A stretch of 64,000 nucleotides of DNA from Fulvimarina sp039652615 (GTDB lineage Bacteria > Pseudomonadota > Alphaproteobacteria > Rhizobiales > Rhizobiaceae). The stretch's first letter is position 1. The number at the start of each line of letters is the position of its first letter. The stretch is from the NCBI RefSeq assembly GCF_039652615.1, contig NZ_JBDJAC010000001.1:620001-684000 (forward strand), written 5' to 3'. The translations under genes and the position numbers were made by a program. The notes beneath the pieces are model-generated. The model was not told the origin of the DNA. It worked only from the letters and a program-made list of their open reading frames with translations, and did not search any database. Shown one piece after another: positions 53,524-62,163 of the stretch.

Positions 53524-56182
53524 GCAGGGCGACGAGGGCCGTCCAGCCGGTTTGGTGGGAGGCACCGAGGCCCTGGCCGGTGTCGCCATGGAAATACTCG
53601 TTGAAGACAATGAGTTCGGTGCCGTCCGCCGTCCTCGGAGCTGGGCCGCCGAGGGCAGGGCGATCGCCATTTGCATCTTTCAGGAAAAGCGCGGTGAGGC
53701 GGCGTGAGAGTTCGTCCGCGACCTCCGAGAGCGTCGCCATCTCGCCGGAGCCGGTCGGGCATTCGACGGTCAATCCCTCGCCGTAGAAGCGATCGAATTC
53801 GGCGAGCGCCTCGACGATCATCACGTTGAGCGGCATCCAGACTGGGCCGCGCCAGTTGGAATTGCCACCAAAAATGCCCGAGGTCGAGGTGCCGGGCTCG
53901 TAGTCGACACTTGCTTGAATGCCGTCGCAATCCAGGGTGAAGGGCGCCTTGGCATGAGCCTTGGAGAGCGAGCGTACGCCGTAGGGCGATAGGAACTCCG
54001 TCTCGTCCAGCATCCGTGTCAGGATTGCGCGCATGCGGTGAGCGCGAAGGAGCGAGAGCAGGAGACGCTCTTCCTGGCCCCGGTCCTGATAGTGGGAAAC
54101 CTGATCGGTGAGGTCGGGTCGATGGCGAAGCATCCAGTCGAGCCGGCGGGCGAAATCCGGGTGGCGTTCAGCGAGCCCCGGATCGAGCACCTCGACGGCG
54201 CAGAGCGGTATAAGGCCAACGAGCGAGCGTACGCGCAAGCGCTTCTCGGTTCCGTCAAACAGAACGAGAGCGTCGTAGAAGAAGCCGTCGGCTTCATCCC
54301 AGAGCCCGTCTTCGTTCCTGCCGCCCGAAGCCTCGCCATCCCCATCCTTGCATCCGACATTCGCCATGGCGGAGGCAATCACCAGGAAATGCTCGAAGAA
54401 CTTGGTCGCGAGGTCCTCATAGACCGGATTGCGTGTCGCAAGCTCCAGCGCCATCCGCATGAGATTGAGGGCATACATGGCCATCCAGGCCGTGCCGTCC
54501 GACTGTTCCAGCGTTCCGCCGCCGGGGATCGGGGCTGAACGGTCGAAGACGCCGATATTGTCGAGGCCCAGAAAGCCGCCCTGAAAGAGATTGCGCCCGC
54601 GCGAATCCTTTCGGTTCACCCACCAGGTGAAGTTGATCGTCAGCTTGTGAAAGAGGCGTTCGAGGAAGTCGTGATCGGCTTTTCCTGTCGCCGCCTTATC
54701 CATTCTGAAGACCCGGAGGGCGGCAAAGGCTTGGATCGGCGGATTGGCATCGCCGAACTTCCACTCATAGGCCGGGATCTGGCCGCTTGGATGCATGTAC
54801 CATTCGCGCGTGAGAAGCAGCAGTTGCTCCTTGGCGAATGTCGGATCGACAAGCGCCACGGCCAAAGCATGAAAGGCGAGATCCCAGGATGCGTACCAGG
54901 GATATTCCCAGGTGTCCGGCATCAGGATCACTTCGGTATTGTCGAGGTTGGTCCAGTCCGCATTGCGGCCATGGAGGCGTTCTTGCGGCGGCTCCGGCTG
55001 GGCCGGGTCGCCGTCGAGCCAGCGTTTCACATTGTAGCGGTAGGTCTGTTTCGACCAGAGGAGGCCGGCAAGCGCCCGGCGCTGGACGAGCCGGGCATCC
55101 TCCGCCTGCATGTCCTGCTGCAGGGCTGCGTAGAAGCTGTCGGCCTCACCTTGGCGCATGGCCGCGATTTTGTCGAAGCCCAGAACGTCGATCGGTTCGG
55201 CCGTCGGCGGCGCGAAGCGATAGCGCAGGGTGATGCTGGCGCCGGGCTCGATCTCGTGAACCGAGAGCGCCGCGCATTTCGTTCCCGATGAAGGCAGCGC
55301 GGAGGCGCCACCACCGACGATACGATCGTTAATCGCGTCCTTGAAAGCGCCCTCCACCTGCTCGCCATAGAGGCGGCGGACATTGGTCTCGTTCTCGCAA
55401 AAGAGCCATGTGGCCGGCTGCAGCGCTTCGAGGCGCATTTCGGGGACGTTTGGGTGAACGGCACTGACCGCTTCAGCCGATGCCGGGCTAATTTGCGGTT
55501 TCGGTATGCCTTCGCGCCAGCTCCAGATATTGCGCGCGACGAGCTGGGGCAGGACGTGGATCGACCTCACCTCCGGCCCGCGATTGACGACGGTCAGCCG
55601 CATCAGGATTTCGTCCGGCGTGCCCTTGGCGTAGTCCACCGTGACGTCGAAGAAGCGGTTCTCAGAGAGGATACACGTGTCTTCCAGCTCGTATTCCGGC
55701 TGATCCTTGCCTTTGCGCCGGGCGTTCTCCGCGATCAGATCCGCATAAGGAAAGGGCCCTTGCGGATAGCGGTAGAGCATGCGCTGCCAGGAATGGCTGG
55801 GCACGGCATCGAGATGCCACCACAGCTCTTTCACGTCCTCGCCGTGATTGCCCTCCGCATTGGCGAGGCCGAACAGGCGCTCCTTCAGGATTGGATCGGC
55901 GCCGTTCCATAAACCCAATGACAGGCACCAGCGCTGGCCTTCGTCCGAGAAGCCGGCAATGCCGTCCTCGCCCCACCGGTAGGCGCGCGAGCGAGCCTGA
56001 TCATGGGGCAGATAGGACCACGCATCGCCGTCGGCGCTGTAGTCCTCGCGCACCGTGCCCCATTGGCGCTCGGAAAGATAAGGCCCCCAGCGCCGCCAGC
56101 CGTCTTCCGACGCCCGCGCAACGCGTTTGCCCTCGAGCGTGTCGAAGATCGGCGAATGTGGGCGCTCGGACGTCTCACTCAT
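53504..56182 (-). CDS. GH63-type glucosidase (MGH1-like glycoside hydrolase)
   Basis: An 892-residue protein resembling family 63 glycoside hydrolases (processing alpha-glucosidase I, YgjK, mannosylglycerate hydrolase). It should have an N-terminal beta-sandwich (about 1-300) and a C-terminal (alpha/alpha)6 barrel. Likely catalytic residues are the Asp in PWYASWDLAFHA (general acid) and the Glu in VFNEYFHGDTG (base); NLWDE-like LWDEADGFFYDALVLFDG is another family block. No signal peptide is seen, so it is cytoplasmic and would act on an internal or imported glucoside. AGGAAG precedes two adjacent ATGs (56185 and 56182). It is the last gene of the operon beginning with the DoxX gene. The substrate is not known. 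Confidence 0.85.
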   Translation of the reverse strand: MSETSERPHSPIFDTLEGKRVARASEDGWRRWGPYLSERQWGTVREDYSADGDAWSYLPHDQARSRAYRWGEDGIAGFSDEGQRWCLSLGLWNGADPILKERLFGLANAEGNHGEDVKELWWHLDAVPSHSWQRMLYRYPQGPFPYADLIAENARRKGKDQPEYELEDTCILSENRFFDVTVDYAKGTPDEILMRLTVVNRGPEVRSIHVLPQLVARNIWSWREGIPKPQISPASAEAVSAVHPNVPEMRLEALQPATWLFCENETNVRRLYGEQVEGAFKDAINDRIVGGGASALPSSGTKCAALSVHEIEPGASITLRYRFAPPTAEPIDVLGFDKIAAMRQGEADSFYAALQQDMQAEDARLVQRRALAGLLWSKQTYRYNVKRWLDGDPAQPEPPQERLHGRNADWTNLDNTEVILMPDTWEYPWYASWDLAFHALAVALVDPTFAKEQLLLLTREWYMHPSGQIPAYEWKFGDANPPIQAFAALRVFRMDKAATGKADHDFLERLFHKLTINFTWWVNRKDSRGRNLFQGGFLGLDNIGVFDRSAPIPGGGTLEQSDGTAWMAMYALNLMRMALELATRNPVYEDLATKFFEHFLVIASAMANVGCKDGDGEASGGRNEDGLWDEADGFFYDALVLFDGTEKRLRVRSLVGLIPLCAVEVLDPGLAERHPDFARRLDWMLRHRPDLTDQVSHYQDRGQEERLLLSLLRAHRMRAILTRMLDETEFLSPYGVRSLSKAHAKAPFTLDCDGIQASVDYEPGTSTSGIFGGNSNWRGPVWMPLNVMIVEALAEFDRFYGEGLTVECPTGSGEMATLSEVADELSRRLTALFLKDANGDRPALGGPAPRTADGTELIVFNEYFHGDTGQGLGASHQTGWTALVALLLNKAL

Positions 56183-56259
56183 CATTTCTTCCTGTCCATG
56201 AAGTCGCCGAGAGTCCATGCCGTCGCTGGACGTAACTCAAAGCGCATCGGTGATGGCAA

Positions 56260-57090
56260 TCACTTGCCTCCTGAGGCGAGCATCGAAAGCCGATGTCCGT
56301 CCGGGTCTCGAAGCTTTTCGCCCGAGCGGCCGATACCGGCGAGGAGCAGCGTCGTCGCAAGGGGCGAGCCGTCCGCGACCTCAGTCTGGATGACCCCGGG
56401 CCCTTGGTAGCCGAGAAGCTCCAGATGAGGCGCCGTGTCGCCGGGGGGTGTCAGGGTCACCACATCGCAGACGGCAAAGGCCCCGAGCCCGTCCATACGA
56501 CCCTGTTCGGGGCCCGCATTGCGCTGCCGCCCGGCGAGGCTGAAACCAAGGTCCTCATAGAAGGCGATCGAGCGATCGACATCGGCCACGGTGATGGCGC
56601 TGTGGTCGATGCCAAGGCAGGGGTGGGTCTGAACCGCATCGCGCCATCGCTGTGGGATCGCGTTCGGCGAAAATTGCAGAAATTCCAGCGGATGGCCGTC
56701 GGGATCGCGGAACTTGAAGGCGGTCGCTCCGCCGGAAGCCTGCGGCAGGCGCTCAGGCCCCGCCGAGGAGACTGCCGTCCAGCCGCCAACCGCGGCCAGC
56801 CTCTCCATCGCCTCGTTCATCCGCGAAACGATGATCGCGCAGTGCTGAAAGGTCGAAGCGTTGGAGGGGGCTTCCTCGCCGGGCTCTTCGGCCGGGCGGA
56901 GATCTTCAGTCTCGGCCGTCGTGGGAACGAGATGGAGGCGCTGTGCCCCCAGGCCGATCACCATTTCGTCCGCCATATCCGGCTTTGCCGCCTCTACGGG
57001 GAGGCAGCCGAAAGCGTCCTGGTAAAATTGGGCGCTGCGGGCGACATCCCGGCAAACCAGCCTGATGGCCGCAATGCGCAGATCGCTCAT
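56260..57090 (-). CDS. Glyoxalase/dioxygenase-fold (VOC) protein, two-domain
   Basis: A 276-residue protein with two VOC modules. The first (MSDLRIAAIRLVCRDVARSAQFYQDAFG to FRDPDGHPLEFLQF) and second (IDHSAITVADVDRSIAFYEDLGF to RDPDGHRLSML) both show the usual start and His/Glu-type ends that form a metal site. VOC enzymes include glyoxalase I, epimerases and ring-cleaving dioxygenases; the reaction here cannot be told. Its ATG overlaps the stop of the SMP-30 gene by four bases, and the GH63 gene begins 77 bases on. The longer open frame upstream lies inside the SMP-30 gene. Confidence 0.83.
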   Translation of the reverse strand: MSDLRIAAIRLVCRDVARSAQFYQDAFGCLPVEAAKPDMADEMVIGLGAQRLHLVPTTAETEDLRPAEEPGEEAPSNASTFQHCAIIVSRMNEAMERLAAVGGWTAVSSAGPERLPQASGGATAFKFRDPDGHPLEFLQFSPNAIPQRWRDAVQTHPCLGIDHSAITVADVDRSIAFYEDLGFSLAGRQRNAGPEQGRMDGLGAFAVCDVVTLTPPGDTAPHLELLGYQGPGVIQTEVADGSPLATTLLLAGIGRSGEKLRDPDGHRLSMLASGGK

Positions 57091-58013
57091 GGCCAGCGCG
57101 CTCCTCGCCGATCGAGGAAGACCGCATAGAGCGCGTGGCTGACGCCGATGAACAGGCGGTTGAGATGGGGCGCGCCGCCGAAGCAAAGATTGGAGACGGT
57201 GGCGGGCAAACGGATCTTGCCGAGGCATTCGCCCTCAGGCGAAATGCAATGCACCCCGTCTCCGGCGCTCGACCAGATATTACCGTCCTCGTCGATCGCC
57301 ATGCCGTCCGTATAGCCGGGCGAGACCTTGAAGAAGTCGCGCGTGGGGCCGAGCGACGCGCCGTCCGGCGCAACGTCGCAGACCCTCAACACCTGCACCG
57401 GATCGGGCCCGGTCTGGTCGCCGGTCTCGGCGATATAGAGCTTGGTCTCGTCGGGCGAGAAGGCGAGGCCGTTGGGGCCATCGAAAGCATCGGTGACGCA
57501 GGTGAGGGCGCGCGTTTCGGGATCGAGCCGGTACACCGCTGGTGTTATCTCGGAGGTCTGACGGGTGCCCTCATAGTCGTTGGAGATGCCGTAGACCGGG
57601 TCGGTGAACCAGATCGTGCCATCACTCTTCACCACCACATCGTTCGGGGAGTTGAGGCGCTTGCCCTCGAAGCGGTCGGCGAGGATCGTCACCCTGCCGT
57701 CATGCTCGACACGGCCGATGGCGCGGTCGCGGTTGGAACAGAAGATCACGCGGCCTTCGCGGTCGCGGGCTTGGCCATTGGCGTTGCCCGACGGCGTGCG
57801 CCAGACATTGAGGCCGGCGGCCTCACTCCAGGCCATGGTGCGATCGCGCGGCAGGTCCTGGAAGAGGAGGGTGTTCCAGTCGCCCATCCAGACGAGGCCC
57901 TCGATCCAGCGAAAGCCTTCGGCGAGCTTCTCGATCGGTGCGTTGCCGAGCACATAGCGGGCAAAGCGGGGATCGAGAGCCTCGAAGCCGGTTGTGTCGG
58001 ATCCGTCGTCCAT
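57087..58013 (-). CDS. SMP-30/gluconolactonase family protein
   Basis: A 308-residue six-bladed beta-propeller of the SMP-30/gluconolactonase family. Calcium-site and catalytic residues are expected in the Glu of GFRWIEGLVW, the Asn of RLNSPNDVVVKSDGTIWFTDP, the Asn of AFDGPNGLAFSPDETKLYI and the Asp of YTDGMAIDEDGNIW; all four segments are present. It would hydrolyse a sugar lactone to the aldonic acid. The frame opens at a TTG (58037); I choose the ATG at 58013. The gene lies between a cupin gene (16 bases upstream) and the VOC gene (4-base overlap) in a single operon with the GH63 enzyme. Confidence 0.88.
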   Translation of the reverse strand: MDDGSDTTGFEALDPRFARYVLGNAPIEKLAEGFRWIEGLVWMGDWNTLLFQDLPRDRTMAWSEAAGLNVWRTPSGNANGQARDREGRVIFCSNRDRAIGRVEHDGRVTILADRFEGKRLNSPNDVVVKSDGTIWFTDPVYGISNDYEGTRQTSEITPAVYRLDPETRALTCVTDAFDGPNGLAFSPDETKLYIAETGDQTGPDPVQVLRVCDVAPDGASLGPTRDFFKVSPGYTDGMAIDEDGNIWSSAGDGVHCISPEGECLGKIRLPATVSNLCFGGAPHLNRLFIGVSHALYAVFLDRRGARWP

Positions 58014-58029
58014 GGGAAGTCTCGTCTGT

Positions 58030-58479
58030 TCAGGCAAATCGGCAGGGGGTCTTCTTGTCGCGTGCCGTGTCGAACTGGATCACCATCAACACCGCCGGCT
58101 CGTCGCCGATGGTGCCGGACTTGTGGCCCTTTTTCCCGTCGGTTTCGCGTGTGTCCTGATCCTCGCCGAAAGAAATCTCCCCGGGACCCATTTCGATGCG
58201 CTTGCCGTCCATGGACTCCACGAACCAACGCCCCGAAAGCGGCACGATCCACTGGGGCGCGGGGTTCTCGTGCCAGGTGCCTTCCCAATGGGGCGGCTGC
58301 ACGGTGACCATCACGGTCATCCCGTCATGATGCTTCTTGCTTTGCCATTGGGGCGCCGCCGGCGGCTGCATGGATTTTTTTTCGAACTCGGTCATGTAGC
58401 ATCGCACCTGCCGGCTCACGCCGGTCTCGTCGGTGTAGAGATGCCAATAGGGAACGGTTGGCTTGTCGTCGTCGCTCAT
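58030..58479 (-). CDS. Cupin-fold protein
   Basis: A 149-residue protein with a single cupin-like barrel. Motif-1-like sequence is WEGTWHENPAPQWIVPLSGRWFVES and motif 2 is MGPGEISFGEDQDTRETDGKKGHKSG, giving possible His and Glu metal ligands. Such small cupins include sugar isomerases, oxygenases and binding proteins. I do not recognise a specific subfamily. Its start overlaps the stop of the DoxX gene (ATGA), and the SMP-30 gene follows, so it is co-transcribed with both. Confidence 0.75.
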   Translation of the reverse strand: MSDDDKPTVPYWHLYTDETGVSRQVRCYMTEFEKKSMQPPAAPQWQSKKHHDGMTVMVTVQPPHWEGTWHENPAPQWIVPLSGRWFVESMDGKRIEMGPGEISFGEDQDTRETDGKKGHKSGTIGDEPAVLMVIQFDTARDKKTPCRFA

Positions 58480-58946
58480 GGCTTTGTTCCGATCGTATAG
58501 GGCTGGGTGGAGGAGAGGGGATTGGCGAAGAAGTCGTCCACCGTGCCGGCGCTCGTTCCAAAGGTAATGAGAAGGAAACCGCCAGCGACCGCGAAATTCT
58601 TCAGGAAATCCCAGAACATTTCGCGTCCCTCGGAGGCCCCGATCAGGCGGAAGTCAGACGTCCGCCAGAACTGCTTGAAGAGGATCGCCGTCGCCGCGCA
58701 GTATCCGGCAAGAATGAAGGCTGCGAGACGATCGGCAATGCCGGTGAGAACGCCCAGCGACATCACCACCTCGACGAAAATGCCGGTGAGGATCAGCGCG
58801 CGTGCCAGCATCGGGCTCGAGAACGCTTGCCCTGCCTGACCGGTGGCAGCCTTGAAATTGGCGATCTTGTCGAAGGCGCTGAAGGGGAAGAACAGAAGGA
58901 CGAGGGAAAGCCGCGTCAGGAAAGTGATCAGCATTTCCAAAGTCAT
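58476..58946 (-). CDS. DoxX-family membrane protein
   Basis: A 156-residue four-helix membrane protein of the DoxX/DoxD family. The first helix LITFLTRLSLVLLFFPFSAF leads to the characteristic FDKIANFKAATGQAGQAFSSP loop, then ALILTGIFVEVVMSLGVLTG. DoxX proteins are linked to thiosulfate:quinone reduction and oxidative-stress complexes in some organisms, but most have no known role. It is the first gene of a five-gene operon ending with the GH63 glucosidase. A similar ATGA overlap joins it to the cupin gene. Confidence 0.85.
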   Translation of the reverse strand: MTLEMLITFLTRLSLVLLFFPFSAFDKIANFKAATGQAGQAFSSPMLARALILTGIFVEVVMSLGVLTGIADRLAAFILAGYCAATAILFKQFWRTSDFRLIGASEGREMFWDFLKNFAVAGGFLLITFGTSAGTVDDFFANPLSSTQPYTIGTKP

Positions 58947-59159
58947 CGAACGTCAAACACCTCGTCTCGCTTGAAACCAAAAGCCGGCGGCCTGCGGGAC
59001 GTTCCGGCCTTACGCGAATTTCAGATTCGCCATGTCTTGCACGCACCAATCTTCATAGAGCGAGTGAATAACGCTGACCAGTTTCCGCAATAAGGGCGTG
59101 TCACTCCCTGCAACCCATTCCTGCAAAACCGAAAACTCAGAAAACCGAAACACCCCCAA

Positions 59160-60125
59160 TCAATCAAAGTGATCGGATTCCTTTACGGGCGACACCTGAG
59201 CCAGAATGCGCACGGTCTCGACCGCCTCGTCTGCTCCGGTTTCCGGCGTCGTACGGTCCTTGACGCAATCTATGAAGTGCAACAGCTCATTGGTGAGAGG
59301 AAGACCGGCTTCGTAGTCGATGTGTTCGACAGGCGCATTGGCGAAGTCGAAGCCTTTCGTGCTTGGCCAGACCTTGTGGCCGTAAAAGCCGAGCTTTTCG
59401 TTCTCGGGCGCGAGGTCGTCGAACACCAGCATGCCTTCCGTGCCGATCGCGACGAAACGCCGATCGCGATAGGGTGACACTCGCGAAACATGGACATCCG
59501 CGGTCACACCATTCTTGAAGGTGAAGGACATATCACCGATATCGGCCTCGTCGCTGAGCACCGTTCTCCGCTTGCAGCGGATCGTATCGGGATGGTCGCC
59601 GGCGAGATGCAGGATCAGCGACAGATCATGGGGAGCCAGATCCCAGATCGCATCCATGCCGAGAAACCGTCCAAGGCCGAGCCGGTTGGCGATGAGATGC
59701 CTTACCGTACCGATCTTGCCCGACGAGACGAGTTCGCTGAGACGTCGGAAGACCGGATGAAAACGCAGGACATGGCCGACCATGAGAAGGCGTCCGTGCT
59801 CCTCGGCAGTTTTCGCCGTCAGCTTGGCATCCTCGTAATCGAGCGCGATCGGCTTTTCGATGAGCACGTCCTTTCCGGCCGCGAAGGCTCGCCGCGCGGT
59901 CGGTCCGTGGAGGCGCGCAGGGAGTGCCAGCACCAGCGCTTCGATCTCGTCGCTTTCGATCGCTTCATCCAGGCTCAGTGCCCGAACGTTGTGCTTTTCG
60001 GCAAAGCCGGCTGCACGGCTTGCATCCTGATCGGCAACACCGCCGAGGCATCGAAGCTCGGCGAGCGTGCGAACATGGTTCTGGCCCCACTGGCCACAAC
60101 CGACGACGGCGATGTTCGGTGCCAT
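59160..60125 (-). CDS. Gfo/Idh/MocA-family NAD(P)-dependent oxidoreductase
   Basis: A 321-residue two-domain dehydrogenase. The Rossmann start is NIAVVGCGQWGQNHVRTLAEL and the conserved catalytic-site lysine lies in VLIEKPIALDYEDAK. The substrate domain contains DLAPHDLSLILHLAGDHP with the expected Asp-x-x-x-His pair. Overall it resembles WbpB-type dehydrogenases of UDP-N-acetylglucosaminuronate used for surface polysaccharides, though myo-inositol or other sugar dehydrogenases share the fold. No sugar-nucleotide genes accompany it. It lies 41 bases downstream of moeB and may be in the same transcript. Confidence 0.83.
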   Translation of the reverse strand: MAPNIAVVGCGQWGQNHVRTLAELRCLGGVADQDASRAAGFAEKHNVRALSLDEAIESDEIEALVLALPARLHGPTARRAFAAGKDVLIEKPIALDYEDAKLTAKTAEEHGRLLMVGHVLRFHPVFRRLSELVSSGKIGTVRHLIANRLGLGRFLGMDAIWDLAPHDLSLILHLAGDHPDTIRCKRRTVLSDEADIGDMSFTFKNGVTADVHVSRVSPYRDRRFVAIGTEGMLVFDDLAPENEKLGFYGHKVWPSTKGFDFANAPVEHIDYEAGLPLTNELLHFIDCVKDRTTPETGADEAVETVRILAQVSPVKESDHFD

Positions 60126-60166
60126 TTCGGCTCCTTTGAAGACGTCTTTGTTGGTCGACTGCGGGG

Positions 60167-60970
60167 TTAGGCCGTGCTGCCGGCGGCTGCAAGCCCAGTG
60201 GCATCAGCTTTGGTCCGCATGCGCTTGTAACGGATCGTTTCGAACCGCATGGCAAGGAGATCGATCATCAGGAAGCGGCCATAGAGTGGCTCGCCGGTTC
60301 CACAGATCACCTTGATCGCCTCCGATGCAGCCAGCGTACCGAGGACGCCGGTCGTCGTCCCGAGGATACCCGCTTCGGCGCAACTCGGTACGGTGCCGGC
60401 CTCGGGGGCTTCGGGAAAGAGGTCCCGGTAGCGCGGAAGAAGAACGCCGTCGGGTCCGTCGCGATAGGGTTCAAGAACTGTCAGGGAGCCTGAAAATCGC
60501 TGAACGGCAGCCGTCACCAGCGGCACCTTGGCGTTTTCGCAGAGATCGGCCATCCCATAGCGTGTTGCGAAATTGTCCGAACCGTCGATTGCGAGATCGC
60601 AGGACGCGACAAGATCGGCTCCATTCTCCGGTATGAGGCGGATGGGGTGGGATTCGAACCGCACATGCGGATTGACGCGCTTCAAAGCGTCTGCCGCGCT
60701 GTCGAGCTTTGACCGGCCGATATCCGCCGTTCCGTGCAGAACCTGACGCTGAAGATTGGACAGTGAAACCGTGTCATCGTCGCAGCAGACGATGGTGCCG
60801 ACGCCGGCAGCCGCAAGATAGAGAGCGACCGGCGAGCCGATTCCGCCCGCACCGATGACCAGAACGCGTGCGGCCTTCAGCTTCTGTTGGCCGGCACCGC
60901 CAATCTCCGGAAGCACGATGTGGCGCGCGTAGCGCTCAAGCTCATCTCCATTGAGAGCGGCTTCGCTCAT
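60167..60970 (-). CDS. moeB: MoeB/ThiF-family adenylyltransferase, zinc cysteines missing
   Basis: A 267-residue E1-like enzyme that would adenylate the C-terminus of a small sulfur carrier (MoaD or ThiS). ATP binding is shown by RVLVIGAGGIGSPVALYLAAAG, and IDGSDNFATRYGMADLC and the conserved Cys197 in VPSCAEAGILG are in place. The family's structural zinc is usually held by two CxxC pairs, PCYRC and a C-terminal pair. Here the first reads PRYRD (179-183) and the C-terminus (MRTKADATGLAAAG) has no cysteines. It lies 4 bases downstream of recF in the dnaA-dnaN-recF cluster. Confidence 0.85.
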   Translation of the reverse strand: MSEAALNGDELERYARHIVLPEIGGAGQQKLKAARVLVIGAGGIGSPVALYLAAAGVGTIVCCDDDTVSLSNLQRQVLHGTADIGRSKLDSAADALKRVNPHVRFESHPIRLIPENGADLVASCDLAIDGSDNFATRYGMADLCENAKVPLVTAAVQRFSGSLTVLEPYRDGPDGVLLPRYRDLFPEAPEAGTVPSCAEAGILGTTTGVLGTLAASEAIKVICGTGEPLYGRFLMIDLLAMRFETIRYKRMRTKADATGLAAAGSTA

Positions 60971-60974
60971 GGCG

Positions 60975-62132
60975 TCATGTCTCCTTCATCCTGCTCACCG
61001 CTCCGTCGACGATGGTGATGATCTGGGCCCGGTCGCCCAGCGCTTCAAACAGGCTTTCGTCCGTGCCGGTCATGAAGGTCTGGCCGCCCAGTTCGCCAAT
61101 CAGGTCGAACAGGCTCCGGCGCCGCCCGGCATCGAGATGGGCCGCGATCTCGTCGAGAAGAAGGATCGGTGCCATGCCGGAGAGCGCCGAGGTGAGGCGG
61201 GCATGGGCGAGCACCAGTCCCACGAGCAGGGCTTTCTGTTCTCCGGTTGACGAAAGCCCAGCCGGCATTTGTTTGGCCAGATGAGTGACCTGCAGATCGG
61301 CGCGGTGCGGTCCTTCGAGAGTTCGGCCTGTGCTTGCATCGCGGTATCGGTCACCGGCAAGCCGTTCGCGGTATCGATCCTCGACCTGAACCGCGGGCCC
61401 TTCGAATTCGCCCTCTTCGAGCCCCGAGAAAAGTTCGAGACCGGCTTTGGGAAACGGCAGCGAGGGATCGGCAAGGGCGATTGCGCTCGATAGATTGGCG
61501 ACCAGTTCGCTCCGCGCGAACGCCATCGCAATGCCGAGTTCCGCCATCTGGGTTTCGATGCCCGACAGCCAGCGATCATCCATGCGGTTGTCGGATAAAA
61601 GCTTGTTTCGCGAGCGCATGGCCCGTTCGAAATCGCTGGCGCGGCGTCCGTGGGCAGGGTCGATGGAGAGGACCATCCTGTCGAGAAAGCGCCGCCTGTC
61701 GCCGGCAGGTCCGGTGAAAAGGCCATCCATCGCCGGTGTCAGCCAGACAATGCGCGCGATGTCCAGAAGCTCTTCGGCGGACTTCGCCTGCGTTTCGCCG
61801 ATGCGGACCTGTCGTGAGGCCGGCCCCTCGCCATCGAGCCGAACGCTGGTCATGACAGTCGTTTCATCTTCGCCAGTGCTGATTTCGGCGCGGACAGAGA
61901 AGCCGGAAGCCGTGCCCTGTCGAGCCATTTCGCCATAGACCGACCGACGCAGGCCGCGCCCTGGTGACAGGAGGGACAGCGCTTCGAGAAGATTGGTCTT
62001 ACCCGCACCATTGGCACCGGCAAACACGATAAAGCGCTTGTCGAAACCAAGGTCCAGCGAGGCGTAGTTGCGGAAGTCGAACAGCTTGAGCGACGTCACC
62101 GTGCGCGGCGCGCCCGCAATGGTCTCGCTCAT
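60975..62132 (-). CDS. recF: DNA replication and repair protein RecF
   Basis: A 385-residue SMC-like ATPase. Walker A is FAGANGAGKTNLLEALSLLSPGRG, the signature is GLSSTGEQKALLVGLVLAHA and Walker B is MAPILLLDEIAAHLDAGRR. RecF loads RecA at gaps through RecOR. It follows dnaN by 31 bases and precedes moeB by 4 in one direction. ATGs at 62138 and 62132 are both possible; the second is better spaced from AAGAG. The product then begins MSETIAGAPRTVTSLKLFDF. Confidence 0.95.
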   Translation of the reverse strand: MSETIAGAPRTVTSLKLFDFRNYASLDLGFDKRFIVFAGANGAGKTNLLEALSLLSPGRGLRRSVYGEMARQGTASGFSVRAEISTGEDETTVMTSVRLDGEGPASRQVRIGETQAKSAEELLDIARIVWLTPAMDGLFTGPAGDRRRFLDRMVLSIDPAHGRRASDFERAMRSRNKLLSDNRMDDRWLSGIETQMAELGIAMAFARSELVANLSSAIALADPSLPFPKAGLELFSGLEEGEFEGPAVQVEDRYRERLAGDRYRDASTGRTLEGPHRADLQVTHLAKQMPAGLSSTGEQKALLVGLVLAHARLTSALSGMAPILLLDEIAAHLDAGRRRSLFDLIGELGGQTFMTGTDESLFEALGDRAQIITIVDGAVSRMKET

Positions 62133-62163
62133 CGACATATGCTCTTGAAGGCCGATTGTGGCC

